DNA from: Gymnogyps californianus
Lineage: Eukaryota > Chordata > Aves > Accipitriformes > Cathartidae
Assembly (NCBI RefSeq): GCF_018139145.2
Contig: NC_059478.1
Location: 36,001,001 to 36,065,000, forward strand
Direction: 5' to 3'
Length of the DNA: 64,000 bases
Shown: one piece after another, positions 12,331-23,855 of the stretch
Position numbering within the stretch: the first letter of the stretch is position 1
Layout of the letters: each line of letters opens with the position of its first letter
Translations under genes and position numbers: made by a program
The notes under the pieces: model-generated
Told to the model about the DNA's origin: nothing
Seen by the model: only the letters and a program-made list of their open reading frames with translations
The model's database searches: none

Positions 12331-15300
12331 AAACAGGAGTAGGTGAGCAAGAGTAAATCAACAGCAAAGATTTAAATTTGTATGAAGCTTGCTGAGTTTA
12401 AAACAAAATTTAAATTGCTGCATTTTAAAGGGTCTGGCTTTCGGAGAAGACACCCTTCATGGATGAAGTCCCATCCCAAATGCCCAGCTTGAGGCAAGGG
12501 CAAATAAGGTTTTTCTTTGGGAATGAAATTCCTTGAAAGCCAGGGTAAGTGGAAACTGCAAGTTACAGAAAAATAAAAGTTCAGAATTTTTCAAGCCATA
12601 TTCATCTACAGAACCAGTTATTTGCCCACGTGCCCAGCAACATTTTACCGCTCCTAAACATCGATGCCTATGAATTGTATTACTGTGCCAGTATTGAGCC
12701 ATGGTATCTCACCTCCTTACGGCTGCTGAAAAGAGTCAATGGAAGGAAGAGAAAGAGCTTGCATGTTCTGGAGCATGTCAGACATGCGTTGTAAGTGTAA
12801 CTCCAAGGGCAGCTCACAGATTATTAACCCCGGTGAAAGGCACGACCCGAGATCGTGGGACGGTCTCACAGGACGGTGTATGCGGCAGCGCAGGCTCATT
12901 GCCTGCAGCAGTGCAGCGCAGCCCAGCAGAAATAACGTGAGAAGTTACTTCTCCTCCCACCCTACCTGCACCCGCCATGGTTAATTTAACTGTCTATGAA
13001 TGCATAAAAATGCAGGTAACCATCTAGATGACTCTCCATGTAGCATTGCTTTTTGTCCAGCTGAAGCCCCCCCTGTTGTAATCAAATACTGCACAAAGAT
13101 TTTTTTCATGTTTGACAAAATAAAATAATAAGATGAGCTCAATATTTAGTGAGCCGTCAAACACTCCCAAAACATATATGATTCTTCGAGTATAGTTAAT
13201 ATAGTTTTTTTTTTTACTCAGTAGAGTAAATAATATAAAGAAGCAGACAACAGCCCGTGCTAGTGTGGCACAAATCTTCATTTATGTGGCAATCAGTCAC
13301 CAACTGGGAAAACTAAGAATATTTTTTTTCTTTTTTGCATTTACATGATTAGTTCCTTAACAGCAGTTTGATTGAAGAGCATTGCCTAAAGGTCCCCACC
13401 TCTTGCTTATTAAACACACTTTGTCTTGTACGCAGAAGAAGCATTGGCACACTGGTTCTGATAAAATAAATTAAGGGTGGGCTGTGAAGAAAAATGGCTA
13501 TATCTTGATTCTTCATTTATTTCCAATTCATGTCAATGCTAAAGCATGAGGAAAAACCTCATAAAAGTAGTACTTTTGTAAGTTTTTGATTAATCTCTTT
13601 TCCTTTTACCTCTTTCATATCATTAGCAGTATAACCATAATTTGTATAAATTAATGTAATACCCTTTATGTTTTAACTAGAAATTTATTATCATGCATTA
13701 TCTGCTATCAGTGATCAATTTATTTTAGACCAACTTGAATATCAGTCTTAAATTATAGAAAAAAGGCCCACATTACCACAGGAACATGCTAATGCAGAAT
13801 TGGAAGGAAAAATCAAATTAAAAATGTGTAAGCAAGTATTCTATCTGTTGTATCTATTGTATTTCTATCAACAGTATCCTGGAGTCACAGCACAGGGGCA
13901 GGAAGGTCTCCTGGAAGCGGACGCTGGCTGGTTAAAGGCTGACGCGGCTGCATTCACATCTACAAGATTCTTCCTAAATCATTCATTTCAGCACAGAAAT
14001 ATCGGCCGTTACCTGCTCTACTCGTGGCAGTGCCACTTCTCAAAGGTAAAGATCTATTTTAACCTCAGTAAAAGTTTATGAAGGCATGAGAGACTTGGGA
14101 AGACGTCAGCAGTGGCAGATGTGTCACCTATATGGGTGCCGTCCCTCCTGCTGCCTCGTTACCCGCCGAGCTGCTAACGATGGCAGTGTGCACTGACGGT
14201 CCTCCGACTCTGGGAGGGTCACATTAAAATGGTTTCTTTCTCTTCAGCAGCAATATCTCAAGTAAGTAAATCTATTCGGACTCGTCAAAACCAAGTTAAA
14301 ACGAGCCATGCCTTGAATAGGGGAATTGAACGAAAAGTGAATTTATACTTAAGAGAGGTTTGCTGAAGTCGGTGAGATTTTTGCTATTGATTCATCAAAG
14401 CAAGGAGTTTTCTCTGCATCACAAAAACAAAAATACGCGGTGGCTTTCAGCTACACGCTCACCACGTGCCGCTTCTTGAAGGTTCGGGTTTTGTGAGCAA
14501 TGGCCCCAGCGAGGGTGGAGCCGCACGTGAGCAGAGGCAGGCAGCGGGGAGGGCTGCTTCCATACCTGGAGGACTGTTACCAAGCCAAGAAGCCATTCAT
14601 AACATGTGCATTGGAATAAATTTGTAAATTCAGAGAGCACCACTGTGTAAAACTTCAAGTAATGGAAGCCACTACAAAAGGGCTAAATTTATTACTAAAA
14701 ATAATGAGCAAAAAGATAAAGAAAATCTTACCAACTATGTATCAATTGTATCACTGTGATTGATTTTTCACTTAGAATATCTAAACATTTAACTAAGAAC
14801 TACTCAAGTTGAATATTTTTTTCATAAATATTTTAGTAAAATCTAGAAAGTTTAACAGAAAATAGGCTAAAATATCAGGTGGATTTTTTCTGTTATTAAA
14901 TACTAACAGTGATTTTCAGGGACCGTTTTTACACTGCTATGCTAATACCTCTGACACTTATGGTCCACCCATCTTCTTCCAAGACTGAAAGTAAAAGAGC
15001 TCAGCAAAATAATATATATATATCATGTACCAGAGGGGTTGGCCCCAAACTGGAAGCAAACCACCACTTCTCCGAGGAGGGATGGAGACGTGTCTCCAAG
15101 CGCGGTGCTTCTGGAACAAGCACGTTGGCCTAAACCCCAAAGTTACCGCAGGAGGGGAGGCAGAGAGCAGCCCCAAAGTTTCACCTCGCAACCAGAGCCT
15201 GCTCTGTGAGGCGGGAAGGATGCGCTCTGAATGAAGGCTGATGGGCGAAATTTGTTATGATGCTGAAAGTTCTTTGAAAGATGAACATGACAGCTTTCTT

Positions 15301-17931
15301 TTTTTCCAAGCAAATCGAAGGATCTTCATCTCTTACCCACAGTTATTTTGTCGTGCAACCATTTCTCCATCAATGAAGAAGCAGACTCTCTGCAGATAAT
15401 CATTCTTCAATTTCTGATGCCATAGATTTTCCCTATTTTCTGTGACTCATCTTGTTCACTTGGTAAATGCAGAGAGAAGGGAAAGGACGAGCACTTGTTC
15501 TCTCTGCAGCCCTTTCATCACTCTCCTACATTTTTTCATTACTGTACTCAATTTATCACTGAGAAAATACAGAAGTAGAAGAGCTATATTCTTTGCCTTG
15601 AGATGGATTTGTTATCAGCAGTTTGATGCTTTGTAAAGCAGAAGAAATGTAGAAAATAAAATTGCCATTTCTGTTAATTGATTTGCAAAAATCTAGTTTA
15701 AAATCAGAAAAATCTTACTGAACCAAAAATCTAGCAATATTTTATTTTTCTTCCAAAGCTTTCCATCTTTTTCCCTTAAGTGGAAAGCCATTCCCAGGCG
15801 CATTGACATCGCCAGACCGCTGGGTCCCCAAACAGCACGTTCCCGCTTTGACAGGTCTTTGGTTTCCAGCACAGGGAACAATTAGGCTGAGCAAACCCAT
15901 CCCAATCTCACTGGCTGAATAAACACTGACCGTCGCTCCTGAAGGATGAGCCCCGTTTAGGCTGGGGGAGGTCAGCAGAGGTGCTGGGGTGCTGACTCCA
16001 ACCACCCAGCGTTACAGCGAGTGCAGCTCTCTGCCTCGTTCAGCCTCTTCCAAAGACGGGTTAAGTGTTCCCTCAGCTGCACAGCCTGGGCAAGGGATGT
16101 GGATTTTGCCTGAATGCACTTTCCTGTAACACCAGCACATTTGGTTTTTTAACCACAATTTCAGCTGTACTTAGCAAGCTAGGAGTAATTAGGTACTTTT
16201 GTGTTGACTGTCTAACGATTCTTCTCAACTTTTTTAAGCACAACTGAGATTGGTTCAAATGAAAATCAAATCACTTGATTTACAAAAAAACCCTTACTGA
16301 TTCCTGCTACTAATAGCACTGTAATGGGATGATGCGGCGTTATGTCTTTCTGGTATGAAAAACTGAAATAAAAGGAAATGAGAAAAACATGTTTCTGCAA
16401 GCCATGAAGTCCTCGAAGCAATCATGTCCCATAAACCAGCGTACACTGGGAATGGGATGCTTTCCAGCTTCAGAGGGAATCCCTCATCCAAAATACAGAT
16501 TGTCGGAGTATGGACAGAAAAAGAATTATTTTATTTGGAAATTCTTTCTGTGCAAATGGGGATGAGATTCGTGTCTGTGGGATTATGCCTTTATGGTCTT
16601 TCCTTCTTAAAGAGAAGGCGAACTGTCACGGTGAAACGTCCCCCGGGCACACAGAAGATGCAGAGCAGGACTCCCATCTTCTGTCTTTCACACTCTGTTT
16701 TTCCCACTACCTGGAAAAGCTTTCAGACATATCGCAAGCTACTTTCAGTAAGCAATGCTCTTTAATCAAACCGCTGCTAAGGATTTAATCATGTAAATGT
16801 AAAAAAAAAAAGAAGGCAAAAAAAAGAAGTAAAAAAGCAATAACCTACTGGCTAAAACTAAAGTTTTCCCAGTTGGTGACTGATTGCCGTCTAAGTAAAA
16901 GGTCTGAGCCACAGACGATATTCCATTTTAGTTGCATTGTTTAAGCTAATTTAGCACACACTGATAGGAACGTACTCTGAAAAATCAGGGATTCTTTCTG
17001 TGTGTCTTACAGACCACTAAATATGTGATTTACTTAATTATTTCCTAGGCAAACTATGTCAAATTTACTTTTCATTTTGATTCTAAGGGGGATTCTTCTC
17101 TGCTTCAGATCCTCCCGCACATCCCAACACCCCCAACCCTCTGTCCGGCACTGGAGACTCGTGTCACGCCTGTGCAACTCCCTCTGTGTAAGAACTAAAT
17201 ATAATCTTAGGAGGGATTCTGGGAAGCATTATCTCAGATAATCAATGCAAAAGTCTTATATGCAGTAGCAGTGATATTGTTTGATTGATGAAGTTATTCC
17301 AATTCATTAAAAATGCAAATAAAAATTATACACAAAGGTTATTCTTGAAAATCCTTTCCAATTTAGTGAATTCAAACATTTAGTATACCCACAACTAGAA
17401 TATACTGTGATTTTAATGGTATGTTGTTACAGAAAATAGGTACCCCCAAAAAAGAAGAATGATTAAAAATACGAAAATGGTCAAAGGTAAAAATAATACA
17501 ACATTCTATCTAGTTAAAAAAATGACTCCTCCGTATTAATTTTATATACCAGCATTGCAGGGGAATGATCACTAAGAAAAGACAAGAAGAAAATTGTTTA
17601 CACAGGGTAAGAAAGGAACAACTGGGTGGAACAGGATAAACATTTGTCAGCTAAAATACAGTCTGAATAAATTTGCATAAAGCAGTCGGAACGCTTCAAA
17701 AATCTCACGGTCCATAGGAAATTTCTGAAGACCTCTCTCTGTGATTACGCAGACTTAGACTGGAAGAGGACAATAATATACAAGCAAAAATGTATAAATA
17801 GATCTGCATATAGATCTCGTCCATCTGTGAAGCACCATTAAACACCTACATCTTCCAAGGCTTTCTAAACAAGCAGTTTACTTCCCAACCCGAAGCCGGC
17901 TTAGTCAGATCTCAGGTCTAACGTGTGAGTG
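12331..17931. other. Intron 2 stretch, no gene recognised
   Basis: Unique sequence with a T run near 13206-13215 and a short (TA)n at 15011-15023. Open frames are at most 113 codons and without domains. Confidence 0.65.
16800..16842. repeat. A-rich low-complexity tract
   Basis: Runs of A broken by single G or C bases. No recognisable element precedes it on the plus strand. Confidence 0.8.
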
Positions 17932-17988
17932 CTTACCTATAAGGCGTGTGCTTACCTATACGGTGTGACCTTACCTATAAGCGGCCTG
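17932..17988 (-). repeat. 19-bp tandem repeat x3 with donor-like motif
   Basis: CTTACCTATA recurs at 17932, 17951 and 17970, giving a 19-bp unit in three imperfect copies. On the minus strand, the sense strand of NEGR1, each copy reads TATAGGTAAG, a strong match to the 5' splice site consensus. No obvious exon sits beside them, so they may simply be a small expansion. Confidence 0.85.
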
Positions 17989-19789
17989 TTTCCTAGTCGT
18001 TATAGTCTCCTAAAAATATTCTCAATCCTTTCTTTCTTCCTATGCCATTAGATATACGCTACACTGTCCTCATTTCTCCAGAAGGTGTCAATAAGTTGCT
18101 AGTTATTATCTGAGGACATACACATATTATTCCCTTAAAACCCCACTATTCTTCTTTTCTTTTCAGACAATAAGCTAAATACTGCAAGGTTCAATTTAAA
18201 ACCAACGGAGAGAAAATCATAGTTTGGTCAAGCCAGAAAAGCAATGTAATGTAACAATTCAGAGTAAACTTATATTTCCCATTCCATATCGTTGTAGATA
18301 AAGTAACAGTTGTGTTAAGTCTTAGCGAAATGGAGAGGCTGCTTATTTGGGGTGCGCAGGCTGTAGACTGCTGAAGTTGCTGTGCACATTTATATGTGTA
18401 TGTATAAATAGAAACAGAGGACATAGAGAAGAGAGAAACAGGTAAAATGTGGAAATTTGGTACGCATGGATTTTAAAGATGAATTAAAACGTAAGTGGGC
18501 ATAGAGCTTTTCACTGAAATATTTTATGTAACATACTAAGTACCAAGAAAAAAAATTCTAGAATAGAAAATTAGAGGTAAACACCATCAGTAGTCCTTAT
18601 GGGCAAAATGAAAATATTTGAAGTTTTTGGCCGATAAACAATAATATACTTGTTGCCACTCCTGCTATCACATGAACTATATAAAAGATCTGTAACGATT
18701 CAAGATGCTTTCTTGTAACTGTGCATTTCTTCTTCTGGAGAATTTTACAGGTTCGCTTTTTCTCCAGTAAGGCTGGATGACAGATTTACATTGTATTCCC
18801 AATATAGTTATTAAAATAATTTCCCTTGACAGTTCTCTGACTGCATCACTCCCCCTTCCTTGAATCCCAGCCATATGTCTCTGCTTACTTTGCATTTTAA
18901 GTATCTTGTTCTTATCTGAAAAGCAATTCATTGTCCTTTGCTCCTCAGTACGTGTCCACTCTCGCCCATTATGAAGTGAACGTGCAGTTTGATTGTGTCC
19001 ACAGCCACCCGCTCGGACGGCATCATCTTCCCCTTCCCTTCATCCACACCTCCCTCCACACCGGAGAGCCCCACGGAAAGGACCACGCCATCCCCGTGAC
19101 CCCTCGGGACCCACCGCTGATGTGATTTCCACATTGAAGCAGCTGAATCCCGCTGCCCGCAGAGCCGAGGTACCTCACCTGGCGATAACAAACACCGGCA
19201 TCCATAGTCATGTCACTTCAAAGATGCTGCCAAGTGTTAATTCTTGGGAAGCTGAAAGTCAAGTCTTTCAAAGGTCAGGGTGACTTGAAAAGTGGCGTGG
19301 GCCAGCGGTGCTTAGGAAAAACGTTTGTACCTTGTCAAAAGACATCTTAAAAATGGGGCTAAAAGGAACAGAATCAATCAGCGACTTCAACCCTTTGCTC
19401 CAAGAGAAGATCAAGAGTATCAGAGACATCTCTGACGTGTGTCAGTCTCACCTTGGGTTGCTAGCTTATGGCAGAGATCTCCCCAGGCGACCTGCTCTGG
19501 CTCTTGTCTGCCCACAGAACTGGAAATTTCCTCCTGCTCTGAACCTCCTTGCTGGGAGGTTTTCTTGTACACTTGTCCTGCCCTTTGCATCCTCTTTGTA
19601 ACAACTGTGCATATATTTGAAAATTTGTTTTAACCTGCTAGAATTCCCTGTCTACAGGTATGAAAACTTTCACATTTTTGTTGGGTGTTACATTTCCTAC
19701 TATTATTTATTCTTATGCATTTCATTTTTATTCTCCTTTGAACTTTCTTTACCTTGTCTAAAACTTTTCTTAACTTATTCTTTCCCAAA
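17989..19789. other. Intron 2 stretch left of the ancient LINE
   Basis: Nothing firm is seen. The part from about 19400 may be more eroded 3' sequence of the neighbouring ancient CR1-like element, but no landmark is secure. Confidence 0.5.
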
Positions 19790-20815
19790 TTGGGCATCCC
19801 ATTCCAGCTAAGACTTCATCGGGGACAGATAAAGCAGAACGGGTACAAACCATTTCCAATCCAGGTACTGCATCTCCAGATGACATCTGCCCTTTTCCTG
19901 CAGTATTTATGTTGTTGTCTCGGATTTAATACATGGCCCACTATAACTCTTCTGAAGCACTGCTGCCTATGTAGTTTTCACTCATTTGTGTATTTGATTT
20001 CTCCCTAAGACTGCTGTCTTGCACTGTCCTTATTTAATTTCATCTTATTGATTCCAGACCATTTCTGAAATCCATCATTTTGAATTTGAAGCCTGTTGTC
20101 ACAAGTACTTGCACTTTGATGTCACCTGCAAATTATATAGATGTATTCTCTAGTACATCACCTAATTCACCTACTGAAATACGTATTAAATCCTTCTGGA
20201 ATCACGACAGACCCATTTGATATGTCCTTCCCACTAGACAGTGAATTACCGACAATCATTCCTTCAGTATTATTTTTAACAGGCGGTGTACCGACCTTAC
20301 AGCAATTTGATCTGGGCTGTCTTTCTTTAATTTTTGGAAGAGAAAGCCAGGACTGACAGCGTGAACGTCACTCTAACGTCAAGATGCGATTCCCATCTAA
20401 TGCCTGACCTTTCCCAGAAGGCGAGTCACCTTCTCAGAGAAGGAAATTAGACTGGTCTTTCATAGTGCCTGCTTTAAAAATTAATGTTGCTCGTTTATAA
20501 TCTATGACCATTTGATTGTTTATGAGATTCCCTTTTTTTAACATGTTAATTCCAGACTTTTTTCAGGTCGGAAGTTAAGCTCACTTTTTTACATTTTCAG
20601 GGGTCTTCTGTTGATTGCTTCTTTAAAACGAAATACTGGGTTTCATCTTCCCCCCAGGTTTCCCAAACAATTTGTCAGGATTCAGAGACTGCTTTCAGAA
20701 GTCCGAGGATGAATGCTACCAGTTTGCGATTATCCCAGCTTGTGTGATGCATCTCAGCATTTAATTTGATCTTTCCCTATTTTGGCTTCTCCTCCTGAGA
20801 AGTAATGCTCTCCAG
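19790..20815 (-). mobile_element. Ancient CR1-like LINE, reverse-transcriptase to 3' region
   Basis: Read on the minus strand this is an old, frame-broken LINE of the CR1 group. On the plus strand it follows, in order, landmarks I know from turtle and crocodilian CR1 copies in reverse complement: CATTCCAGCTAAGAC near 19800, ATTTAATTTCATCTTATTGA near 20033, CAGACCATTTCTG, CATTTTGAATTTGAAGCCTG, GTCACCTGCAAATTATAT, GACAGTGAATTACCGA, GAAGGAAATTAGACTGGTCT near 20438, CAGGTCGGAAGTTAAGCT and GATCTTTCCCTATTTTGGCT near 20768. Many substitutions and small gaps separate it from those families, so it probably predates modern birds. It may extend left toward 19400. It lies in the NEGR1 sense orientation. 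Confidence 0.75.
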
Positions 20816-23149
20816 CTCCCTGATGGACGTGGGTCAGAGGGAGGTCTGGCCTCTGCACACGTGGACCAGTGGGGGAAACCTCTGCTTTGCTTTTGGCTGC
20901 GGTCTCCATGGATGGAGGAGGAGGAGGACGCATCACCGTAGGAGGATCAGAGGAAGGATGGGGAACCCACCGGGCAGGTAACCCCCAGGTGCCCCGTGCC
21001 CCGTCCAAGCACCGTGCTCAACTCACACACGTTTCTTCCTGCAGCTCTGGGAGAGGTTAGATCACGAGCACCATCCTGACTCATTCGCGCGTTTCTGTAC
21101 GCCGAGGGGTGCCTCTCGTTATCCGATCACATACGACTTTTACTCAGGAAAATGATTCTCTAGTTACACTGAATGCAAATACATACTGCGCAAGTTTCCA
21201 ATGAATTGACTCAATTCAAATGAATAAAGGCTTGCTCCCTGAATTAAGTCAGTTGGTAGGTATTTATTCAGTATTTATTTTTGTTCTCACTACGTAGCCT
21301 AGAAATTAGTAATGATTATCTAACATTTAAATGTGGAATTGCTTTCCACGTTATTAATTTCTTCTCTCGAGTTTCTGCAGAACTACCCCCATCGCACGTA
21401 AATGTGTTGCGAGCGGTGTAATTTAATCTTCATGATGTTCCAATGACAGGGGAAGCATTAGTATTAATGGGGATTAATGGGATTATTAATATTCACATTT
21501 TACAGACAGTTAACACCGAATTAAAATCAAACTGTTACCTGCCCAACAGTTTTGGATACCTGATGAGAGACAGTGCACGCAGCATCTTCTAACGGAATTT
21601 CAGTTTCCAGCTGCCTCGGGAGAGGCCAGGGAGGACCGGCAGATGGGTGCTGCTGGCTGCCACCCTGCCCAGAGCAGGCTCCTGCTCACAGCGCCGGCTG
21701 TCACCCTGGGGTCTGAGGCAATTTTGACATTCATGCGCAAAAAGGGAACAATAAGTTTGCTCCAGGTTCCTAACTTTGCAACTTTAATATTATTTTGATG
21801 CGGCTTTTGAAAACGATATCAATGAACAATAAGTGTTTTGACCTCGTTGCTAGAACTGTTCCAACTCCAAATGATCTTAAAGGCTTCAGCCAACAAAACC
21901 AGTGTTTGTTCAACCTAAACAGAAGTAGGCGATGTTTTATTTCCGAAACGGTTACAGAACTGCTCTATACAACATTTGTGGTTCTCAAGTATTCATGTAC
22001 TGAGCCTCTTACCCTTTGCTGTACTACCTATAAACGAGAAGATTTCTTCAGAGAAAAATGCAGTGAGTTTTTCAGCTTTACCAACATAACCTTGCCCAGC
22101 ATAACCTTGAGACGACGACAGGATCACCCTGTGCTTTTTCATTAACAGAAACAGCACTTTCAACAGAGCATTGTCCTAATAATGGAATTTATAACGTTTC
22201 CAAGTCCTACAGTGTTGCCTCAAGCATAATCTCTGGGCCAGCTAGTATTTGAGTGCCGAATGAATGCTAGTTCCCTGTTAGGGCATTTAATTTGACTAAG
22301 AAAGGTCCAAGTGAAAATTTTACCATAATTTCAGCTGTGGAATCACAGCAATAGATTCAATTTCTGTTTCCACTGTTACAGTGACATATACACTATGTTA
22401 CAATGCACAATTACCACCCTGAATGTCTCTGCTTACAGAAATCAATGAAAATGAAAAATGTACAAGGATTCTATGCACTTGTCCCTATAAATTACACTGA
22501 TTATTAAAGACTCCAATAACAACGAACGAATCAAATCTGTACTACTATGAAAAACATCACAAGGATCACAGCCATTCAAAGTAGGCAGCTTACTCCACTT
22601 AAATGGACTTCTGGAGCTGAGTACTCAAAATTCTGTTTAATTAGGATTTCAACATCCAGCTAATGACTTTGCTTTGATAACACAGAGCACCACTTTCCAT
22701 CTTAGGTTAAAATTACAGCAGTCACTGGTCCATGCTGGGTAACTATGTGACTTACCAGATTCATAAATAAATAACCATTTCTCAGTGTGAACAAGCATCT
22801 AGATTAATTTATAGTACTTCAAAGTTAAAAAAGACTAAGCATATTCTGTCGGCATAGCCAATGATGAAGGCAAGGCTGGTTTGCCTTTGGGAGAAAGCAT
22901 AGTGGCAGAACGGCAGAAGCATCAGTAGAAATGGTTAAACTCCATAGATGTCCTTTGCTACCCTATTCGGTCAGTATTTCCATCGGGAGAGCAGTGTGCT
23001 TCTGTAAGGAGGGAGCCAGAAAAAAAGCCCTGGGAGCCGCTTGGGGTGCCTGGACGGACCCAGCCGGCACACCGATCTGCTGCCTCACACACCTCCCTGG
23101 AAATAACCCCAGCTCGGGGCTTAGCACGGATTTGAGAACTGGGAAAGTG
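20816..23149. other. Intron 2 stretch, no gene recognised
   Basis: Unique sequence with a small GGA-rich run at 20915-20928 and a GC-richer piece at 21600-21720. The open frame at 21795-22145 has no domain. Confidence 0.65.
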
Positions 23150-23206
23150 GGTTGGTTGGTTGGTTGGTTGGTTGGTTTGTTTGCTTGTTTGTTTGTTTGT
23201 TTGTTT
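23150..23206. repeat. (GGTT)n then (GTTT)n microsatellite
   Basis: About seven GGTT units run into about seven GTTT units, with one GCTT interruption near 23183. The compound structure suggests that one repeat arose from the other by point change and slippage. Confidence 0.97.
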
Positions 23207-23764
23207 CAAGCTTTTTGCCAAAGGCGGAAGGGAAGGCATGTACAGTTTTGGAAGGTGTGCCGGCACAGCTCTCCACCACCACGCACCTGATTCACCCAGG
23301 CTGAGAAATACATAAACTTGGTTCAGAAGAGATGGGAAATTGGAAACAACCTGAAATTACCCTTGCCGTTAGCAGCTTGACACTCATCTCCAGCAGTGCT
23401 GTCGTGCTGCTCTAAATTTCACTGCGTGCCCATCAGTGTCAAACGCCCGTCACGAGTTTACACTGCACACGCGAGTGATGTCGGAGGCAGGGCTCAGACT
23501 GGCACTGGAGCAAGTCCTCGACGTTCAACCAAAGAACGTATGGAGACCTTGCTTGGGATTCTCATGAGATGAACCTGGGTCACGCATCCCATGCTCTGCT
23601 GCAAGGTCAGTCTGTGTTTGCCCCGGCGCTGCTCTGGACACTGTAACAGAGTTGTGGGTACCCACGGAGAGAAGAGGGATGGCAGGAGTCAGTGCAGTGC
23701 CCATAGGGGAAGAGGAGGAAAGCCTAAGAGCAGAGCAAGCACATTCCAGGACAGCAGCAGCTCA

Positions 23765-23855
23765 GGAGGGCTGGGCTGGCAGGGACCTCTGGAGATGGTC
23801 CCGTCCAACCCTTGCTCACTGCAGGGTCATCCAGGGCAGCTGGCATGTGGAAGAA
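23765..23855 (-). mobile_element. CR1 LINE 3' UTR fragment
   Basis: The plus strand reads GGCAGGGACCTCTGGAGAT, then GTCCAACCCTTGCTCA and GCAGGGTCATCCAGGGCAG, the reverse complement of the typical end of avian CR1 3' UTRs. The terminal 8-bp repeats expected just left of it are missing or too eroded to see. It could extend further right toward 23900. It contains no coding part. Confidence 0.65.

Noticed and set aside
22958..23266. Open frame with KQTNKQTSKQTNQPTNQPT-type repeat
   Set aside because: It is a translation of the GGTT/GTTT microsatellite.
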